Source: Amesomyces nigricolor
Taxonomy: Eukaryota; Ascomycota; Sordariomycetes; Sordariales; Chaetomiaceae
Assembly: GCA_004802645.1 (NCBI GenBank)
Contig: SRKS01000007.1
Span: 2,108,001-2,172,000 of the forward strand
Reading direction: 5' to 3'
DNA length: 64,000 bases
Shown: piece after piece, positions 59,227 to 64,000 of the stretch
Layout: each line of letters starts with the position of its first letter
Numbering within the stretch: the stretch's first letter is position 1
The notes under the pieces: model-generated
Database searches by the model: none
Told to the model about the DNA's origin: nothing
Seen by the model: the letters and a program-made list of their open reading frames with translations, nothing else
Made by a program: the position numbers and the translations under genes

Positions 59227-60336
59227 GTGAGGCCTAGCTCCAACCTACACGTCTCCTTCTCATTCCCCCTTCCCACACGCCACAGCCATCATCCGTCGCA
59301 TACCCCTCCCTCTCGTCGCTTTGGCACTGTGCCTCAAACATCCCACAGCGAAGTCCCCACGCAACCATCTTCCAACTGGTTTTCCTTCACCGTCTTCGTC
59401 CCCCCTCCCAATCTCCAGAAACATGACCCTTCTCTCGAAGGCTCCCAACGCGCTACCCCCAACCAACCGGAGACATCATCTCCTACTTCTAACAGCCAAC
59501 CGGAACGAACACTACCCACTCTCAACAACCAACCAGATTCCACACCCGCCGCCGCCACCCCATCCAGCCGTGAGACCTCGACCGCCCATGAACCAACACC
59601 ACCACCCGTGCTCACCCCCAGCAGCGCACACGAGAATGGACAGGAACCTGAGCGTAGAAGAGAAGAAAGGGCGGAAACTTCGCAGTCGGCCAAGAACGGC
59701 GGCAGCAGCCTGCGCAACACGAGAGCGGTGCTGGCTGATGCGGAGGTTGAACTCTTGAAGTTCGCGAGGGCGATGGGGGCGATACGGAGTGTTGGAAGTG
59801 AGGATGGGGATTTGGAGAGGGAAAAGGAACTGAAGAATGAGATCAGGGAGTTTTGTGGGGGGGCGAGGAGAAATGTTAAGGAGAGGGAGAGGGGGGAGAG
59901 AAGGGAGGGGGAGGGGGGTGTTAAAAGGGAGGGGAGTAAGAGGGAGGGACCTGGTGAACAGGCGCTTGAAAATCTGAGGGAGATGGTTCCAGGATCGGGA
60001 TGTGGTGCGATGAGTGTTGATAAGCAGGAGGAGAAGAGGGAGGTGAATGAAAGCGGGGAAGGAGTGCATGCAGGTTTGAGTCCTTCAGACGTTTTGCCTT
60101 CAGAAGAGGAGCTCTGTGAACTTCTTGGTCCTCCCACTAGAAATGGAGGGGGGGGCTCACCCGTGGGTGCGGATGTTGAGGCAGCGGTTCCAAAGCCGAC
60201 TCCTGAAGAAGCGAAAGTTGAGAAGGGGAAGAAGGATGAGGATGGCGGCAAGGGGAAGAATAAAGCGGAGCCCGGTAAGGGGAAAGAGAAGGCGAAGTTT
60301 GAGGTGGGAGGGAGGAGTTCGGAGCAGTCTCCGTGA
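59227..60336 (+). CDS. Hypothetical Ser/Pro-rich then Lys/Glu-rich protein, start unknown
   Basis: A 369-codon open frame with no ATG near its start. The first in-frame ATG is about 180 codons in, so a coding exon upstream or a shorter protein is implied. The N-terminal part is Pro/Ser/Thr/Gln-rich (SSNWFSFTVFVPPPNLQ). The middle contains ADAEVELLKFARAMGAIRSV, which looks helical. A Lys/Glu/Gly-rich charged stretch then leads to SPSDVLPSEEELCELLG and a basic end, KGKEKAKFEVGGRS. It is in the same register as NCR1 but separated from its tail by a further stop. No family recognised. Boundaries are uncertain. Confidence 0.4.
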   Translation: MRPSSNLHVSFSFPLPTRHSHHPSHTPPSRRFGTVPQTSHSEVPTQPSSNWFSFTVFVPPPNLQKHDPSLEGSQRATPNQPETSSPTSNSQPERTLPTLNNQPDSTPAAATPSSRETSTAHEPTPPPVLTPSSAHENGQEPERRREERAETSQSAKNGGSSLRNTRAVLADAEVELLKFARAMGAIRSVGSEDGDLEREKELKNEIREFCGGARRNVKERERGERREGEGGVKREGSKREGPGEQALENLREMVPGSGCGAMSVDKQEEKREVNESGEGVHAGLSPSDVLPSEEELCELLGPPTRNGGGGSPVGADVEAAVPKPTPEEAKVEKGKKDEDGGKGKNKAEPGKGKEKAKFEVGGRSSEQSP

Positions 60337-60673
60337 CTATTTTGTATTTCCTTTTTTCTTGTTCTTTTTCTTTTTCTTTTTCTTTTTGCTTTCTATTTCT
60401 CTTCTCTAGCGATGAGTAGGACAGCGAAGGTCATGCATAACATATCAGAGCAGGCGTTTATTTTGTATATTTCCGTTTGGTTTCAAAGGAGTCGATAGAT
60501 GAGATTGATAATCTGCATTGAAATGGCAGAGTAATATAGTGTTTCTGATCAAAATGTCTGGTGTCTTGGATGAGTTTCCATCAACTGGCTGGTTCTCCTC
60601 CCAAATTGGGAGGCTGGGAGGCGAGCGCCAAGCCGCTTACTTAAAGCCGCTGTTTGACTTATCCAACCATCAA
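60337..60673. other. Intergenic region with (CTTTTT)n tract
   Basis: 3' flank of the previous gene. A CTTTTT hexamer repeats four times at about 60364-60387. No gene seen. Confidence 0.6.
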
Positions 60674-60755
60674 GGCACGATGGCTGAGTGGTCTAAAGCG
60701 TGAGACTCGAAATCTCATCTCTTCGGAGGCGTCGGTTCAAATCCGGCTCGTGTCG
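60674..60755 (+). tRNA. tRNA-Ser (anticodon CGA)
   Basis: A complete 82-base type II cloverleaf. The acceptor is GGCACGA/TCGTGTC with all seven positions paired (one G-U), followed by discriminator G. The A-box is TGGCTGAGTGG. The anticodon arm is TGAGA-CTCGAAA-TCTCA with anticodon CGA. The variable arm is TCTCTTCGGAGG, and the T-arm is GTCGG-TTCAAAT-CCGGC, a canonical B-box. A T5 Pol III terminator follows at about 60762. No intron. It decodes UCG serine codons. Confidence 0.95.
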
Positions 60756-61448
60756 TTTCTTTTTCACTTTCCATCCAAGTGAGACTTTTCGTCCTCGAAG
60801 AAGAAATGCGCCACCAAGTTTCCTAAATAATGGCCATTAGGGTTTTTTTTTGGATGGCATGCTCATAGGCGGATGAAGTAAGGGATTGTCTCAGGTCCTG
60901 ACTCCCATCACACCCAGAGTTTTCCCCAACTTGGGTGTACTTCCTCAGAGGTCACAAGCGCTTCAGTTTATAAGTCAGTGTCGTCTCTAAAACATGATAA
61001 ACGGCAAAAATAAAAGTTTATAGCAAGGTTTGTAGGATTGGGATGTTCAGCAAGACCTTTTCCCAGACTTTTCTTGACAATAAGTATCTCAGTGTGATTT
61101 ATCTTTGTTGTAATGTACAAACGACTAGCTTGAACCCCCAGAGTACGCCCCTGAAAGCTCCTATTGTGACCCCAAGGTAAGAACACCGCCAAAAAAACAT
61201 GCCTCCTTGTTTTACTCAGAAGAAGCCCCCTAATGATCATGAAACAGAATAGCCGACGTCGATAGAACGCCAGAAGTAAGAACTATGACACAAATCCATG
61301 GCAAGTACAGGGAAGGAGAAGACATATGCCAGTGCTAATAGAGCAAGAAGCCGCCAAATGCTGGGGGTAATACGAGGAGAAAGTGAACATCTCTGTGCTG
61401 CCCTCGACCTGGCACAAAACGACTGGTGGTCGTGGGACGGCGAGAAAA
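60756..61448. other. Intergenic region
   Basis: AT-richer spacer between the tRNA and the pseudokinase 3' end. No gene seen. Confidence 0.5.
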
Positions 61449-62828
61449 TTAAGCAGATTGTTCCATCGCCGGCAAACACATCCTCGACCAAACTTCGCTC
61501 GGCCACACTGGCTGCCACACTGGGATGAAGCCTACCCGGGAATCTTGCGCGCCGCACATGCTTCGCAACACCAAATCCGCGTCGGGCCGCGCCTCGGGAT
61601 TCCACCGGAAGATGTCCAGCAACAGCCCCGCCATTCGCCCGCGGTCAGCGACACCCAGGTGAGGCGCCTCTGCTGCGAGACGGCTACTAAGAGAGTTGGT
61701 AAGAAGAGCCTTAGCCTCAGCTTTATTCGGCACAAGAGCACAGAACCACCCAGCCTGATTCCGCTTGCTCCACAGGGTGCTGTACCGGTATTTACCCCTC
61801 CACTCGTCAGGCACCAGGCCAGCGTAGAGCACGATGTTCCAGACGAGATGTTCGTAGGAGTCGCCACTTGAGAAGGGAAGTTTCTGGGTGTGCAGCATGG
61901 AGAAAAGGCAGCCGAGCTGCCAGATGTCGCTCTTGCGGGAGGGGAGGTAGCCAAAGAGGACTTCGGGGGTGAAGGTGTTGATGGGGGATTGGACGTTGTT
62001 GGGGGGGTTGAGGGCGTAGAAGGCGTGGCTGAGGCCGACGATGGCGATGTCTTCAAGGTCGTGGTAGGCTAGGCCGGGGAAACTTGCGGGTTGGACTATC
62101 TCTCTAGGGCTGTGTTGTGATCGTGGTGCGCCGTTGAGAAGTTGGACCTTTTCGCTCACGATGGGGCTGAGGGTTTCGAGGAGGGTAGTTTCGGGCATGT
62201 GGTTAATGTCGGGGATCTTGAAGAGGACGTGCTGGGGCGAGAGGTCTGAAAAGTCAGTGTGTTTGTCAATGGGTTGGCCGGGGCAATCTTACCACCGTGG
62301 CACACGTTGTTGGAATGGAAGTGCCGCGCAGCGTTGATAAGCTCCTTGCAGGCTCCATGCCGGGCGCCGTCCTTCGACGCGGCGAGGATCTTGGGGTTGC
62401 TCATGGCCTGGCCGTAGAGTGGAAGGACCAGGCAGAGATGCTTGCCATTTGCACTGGTGGCCGTGAAACAAGCCTGGAGGGTGACAATTCCGGACGAGCC
62501 GTTGCAGTTCCAGCCCACCTGGCCCAGGCGCTTGAGGAGCTCCATGAGCGAATCCTGGTTCTTTTTGTCCTGCAGTCGGCACGAATAACCTTCAGGGCGT
62601 GAAAGGAGTGGAGGTCAGAGCCCTTAAGCTCACGTCTCACAAGCCAGATGGTCGAAGAGGGGGGCCGTTTGCAAGCTTGTGGAGGACGGTGTAGTTCTCA
62701 TTCTCGCCGCCGAGCTTGAGGCCGATGTCAAGTGGAAAGTAGCCTCCTGTGGCATAGTCCTCCAGGTTTTCGACATTGTCGATGCCGGGGCAGTGATAGA
62801 ACGGGGGTGGGAAGAAGTTGCCAGCCAT
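61449..62828 (-). CDS. SRPK-like protein kinase/pseudokinase, N-lobe frame interrupted
   Basis: Minus-strand exons 62828-62293 and 62245-61449, with the intron GTAAGA...TTCAG splitting CHG|DLSPQHVLF. The N-terminus MAGNFFPPPFYHCPGID and ENLEDYATGGYFPLDIGLKL match the entry of SRPK-like kinases. The glycine-loop region and the N-lobe are read in three frames: YTVLHKLANGP, then TIWLVRRELKGSDLHSF with HALKVIRADCR (candidate lysine in LKVI), then KKNQDSLMELLKRLGQVG. One extra base in the 6-base run at 62659-62664 and one near 62569 restore 445 codons exactly. The catalytic loop is HGDLSPQH, without the usual Asn, and the DFG position reads IVGLSHA. The C-lobe keeps TPEVLFGYLPSRKSDIWQLG. The product is probably catalytically weak or inactive. 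Whether the frame breaks are real is open. Confidence 0.65.
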
Positions 62829-64000
62829 GGCAGTGAGAGTTGTGGAGTTAGAAACGACTCAAGACAGGTATGTACAAAGAGACATTGGTGATGCCTTGTG
62901 TCAGACTCAACAGGCCAGGGCCTCCAGCGGCGGCATCCATTTTATCAAGACTATGGTGTGGCAGTACATGGTGTCTCGAGAGGCCGACGGCCGGGACCTT
63001 GGCTGTTGGCCAGTTGCTCCCCCCATAATCGCGCGACAATAGAGCTGTGTTGGAGTCCTTTGTTCTCCATGTCCATGCTACAGACCTGGAGAGAGCCAGG
63101 CAACCGGTGGGCCATCCGTGAGTTGCCAACAGCACTCCCGTCTTGCCGAAGATGGTGTAAGTGAGAACCAACAGCCACCCCTGTCCAATCACCAATACCC
63201 CCACCACACCTCAGCCTTCCAAGTTCTGACGAGGCCAGCCCTCCAGACCGCCAGCCGTCTGGCGCTTGTAACATCATTGGCACTTCCCCTCATCGGAGTT
63301 AGCCTTGCATGAAGGCGAAGTCGACCGATTGTCACCCGGATCGCCGGAATAGGAAATCCCAGATGAAGTGTTGTTGGTGACAGAGAGGACAATCTTATTC
63401 TGGAATCGGAATAGCATCGAAATCGTCGTCGCTGATTCGCGGCGGTTAGCACATGTGACTTTCCAGCCATGTCCTCCACACACCTTGTGCGACCACAAGT
63501 TGGGCCTGAGTGGTTGATAGACGCCATCCCTTTTATATCGACCGGTTAGCCAGCACAATGCGACGGCCAGCGGCCTCCCACCACAATCGGTCCAGCCTCG
63601 CAGGTCCTTCCGCCGTTCCTTGTTTGAAACACTTTCGTTGCTCCCAACAGTCGTCAGCCTCCGACTTCTCCCGCCTTCGACATCGCTGGCCTTCACCCCT
63701 CGACCTTGTTGCCCCTTTCCCTCTCTCGTCTTGATCTCCCTTCGCCTTCGCCCTGTCCCACTTCCGACCTTGTGCCGCTTCCGATCCACCATCATCGTTC
63801 CTCGCCACTCCCTCGCTGACTCGGCAACCCTCCGAACTCTCCACCCCCTCTTCCCTCCACTCCAATTCCCTCCACTCCTTTCCCCTCACAATTCCTCCTC
63901 CCATCACTACGTCTTACTCTTCCCCCCCTCCCCCTCCCCACTCCCATTCCCATTCCCATAAGCATACCCATAGTGCCACCCCTCCCCCCTCAAATCCGCC
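62829..64000. other. Intergenic region to the window end
   Basis: Upstream DNA of the pseudokinase and CT-rich sequence after 63600 that could be the leader of a plus-strand gene beyond the window. No gene is supported inside the window. Confidence 0.5.

Noticed and set aside
1..64000. Biosynthetic cluster, transposon or RIP-mutated island
   Set aside because: No backbone biosynthetic enzymes, transposase or reverse-transcriptase motifs, and no long AT-rich TpA-enriched tract were seen.

Overview
The window is nuclear DNA of a filamentous ascomycete, most likely a Sordariomycete of the Chaetomium/Neurospora type. Coding DNA is GC-rich. Introns are few and short (about 50-70 nt, occasionally about 200), with GTRNGT donors, CTRAC-type branch sites and YAG acceptors. 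The gene content is typical of Pezizomycotina, and genes lie on both strands without operons. No transposon, CRISPR array, rRNA or secondary-metabolite cluster was seen.

Layout from left to right: MET10 (+); a tRNA-like gene (-); hydroxyacid-oxoacid transhydrogenase (+); a proline/acidic low-complexity gene (+); exocyst SEC3 (-); a Cys/His finger protein with an in-frame TGA (+); a large disordered protein with a TQR(H/N) repeat and a PUA/ASCH-like domain (+); a decayed CDC37 copy and a decayed CxxC-rich gene (+); the HECT ligase UFD4 (-); a small Tse2-like ADP-ribosyltransferase-family gene (-); branched-chain ketoacid dehydrogenase E1-alpha (+); a 51-residue membrane peptide (+); COQ5 (+); a DUF2433-type metallophosphoesterase with an RGG tail (-); ZDS1 (-); an amidase-signature protein (-); a CUE/SMR protein resembling Cue2 (+); the Niemann-Pick C1 homologue NCR1 (+); a charged hypothetical protein (+); tRNA-Ser(CGA) (+); and an SRPK-like pseudokinase (-).

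The housekeeping genes belong to independent processes: sulfate assimilation, mitochondrial 2-hydroxyacid, branched-chain and ubiquinone metabolism, exocytosis, ubiquitin-fusion degradation, polarity and PP2A regulation, no-go mRNA decay, and sterol transport. They do not form one pathway.

The unusual feature is a recurring pattern of broken reading frames. Six loci need one or more inserted bases, nearly always in a short homopolymer run, to restore an otherwise convincing protein. Four loci carry in-frame stop codons inside or just before clearly coding sequence. Long genes such as MET10, SEC3, UFD4 and BCKDHA are intact, and a C15 run is preserved. The cause could be base-calling error, genuine decay, or readthrough in some cases; this cannot be decided from the sequence alone. 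The other candidate of interest is the spliced Tse2-like gene at 34.6-35.4 kb.
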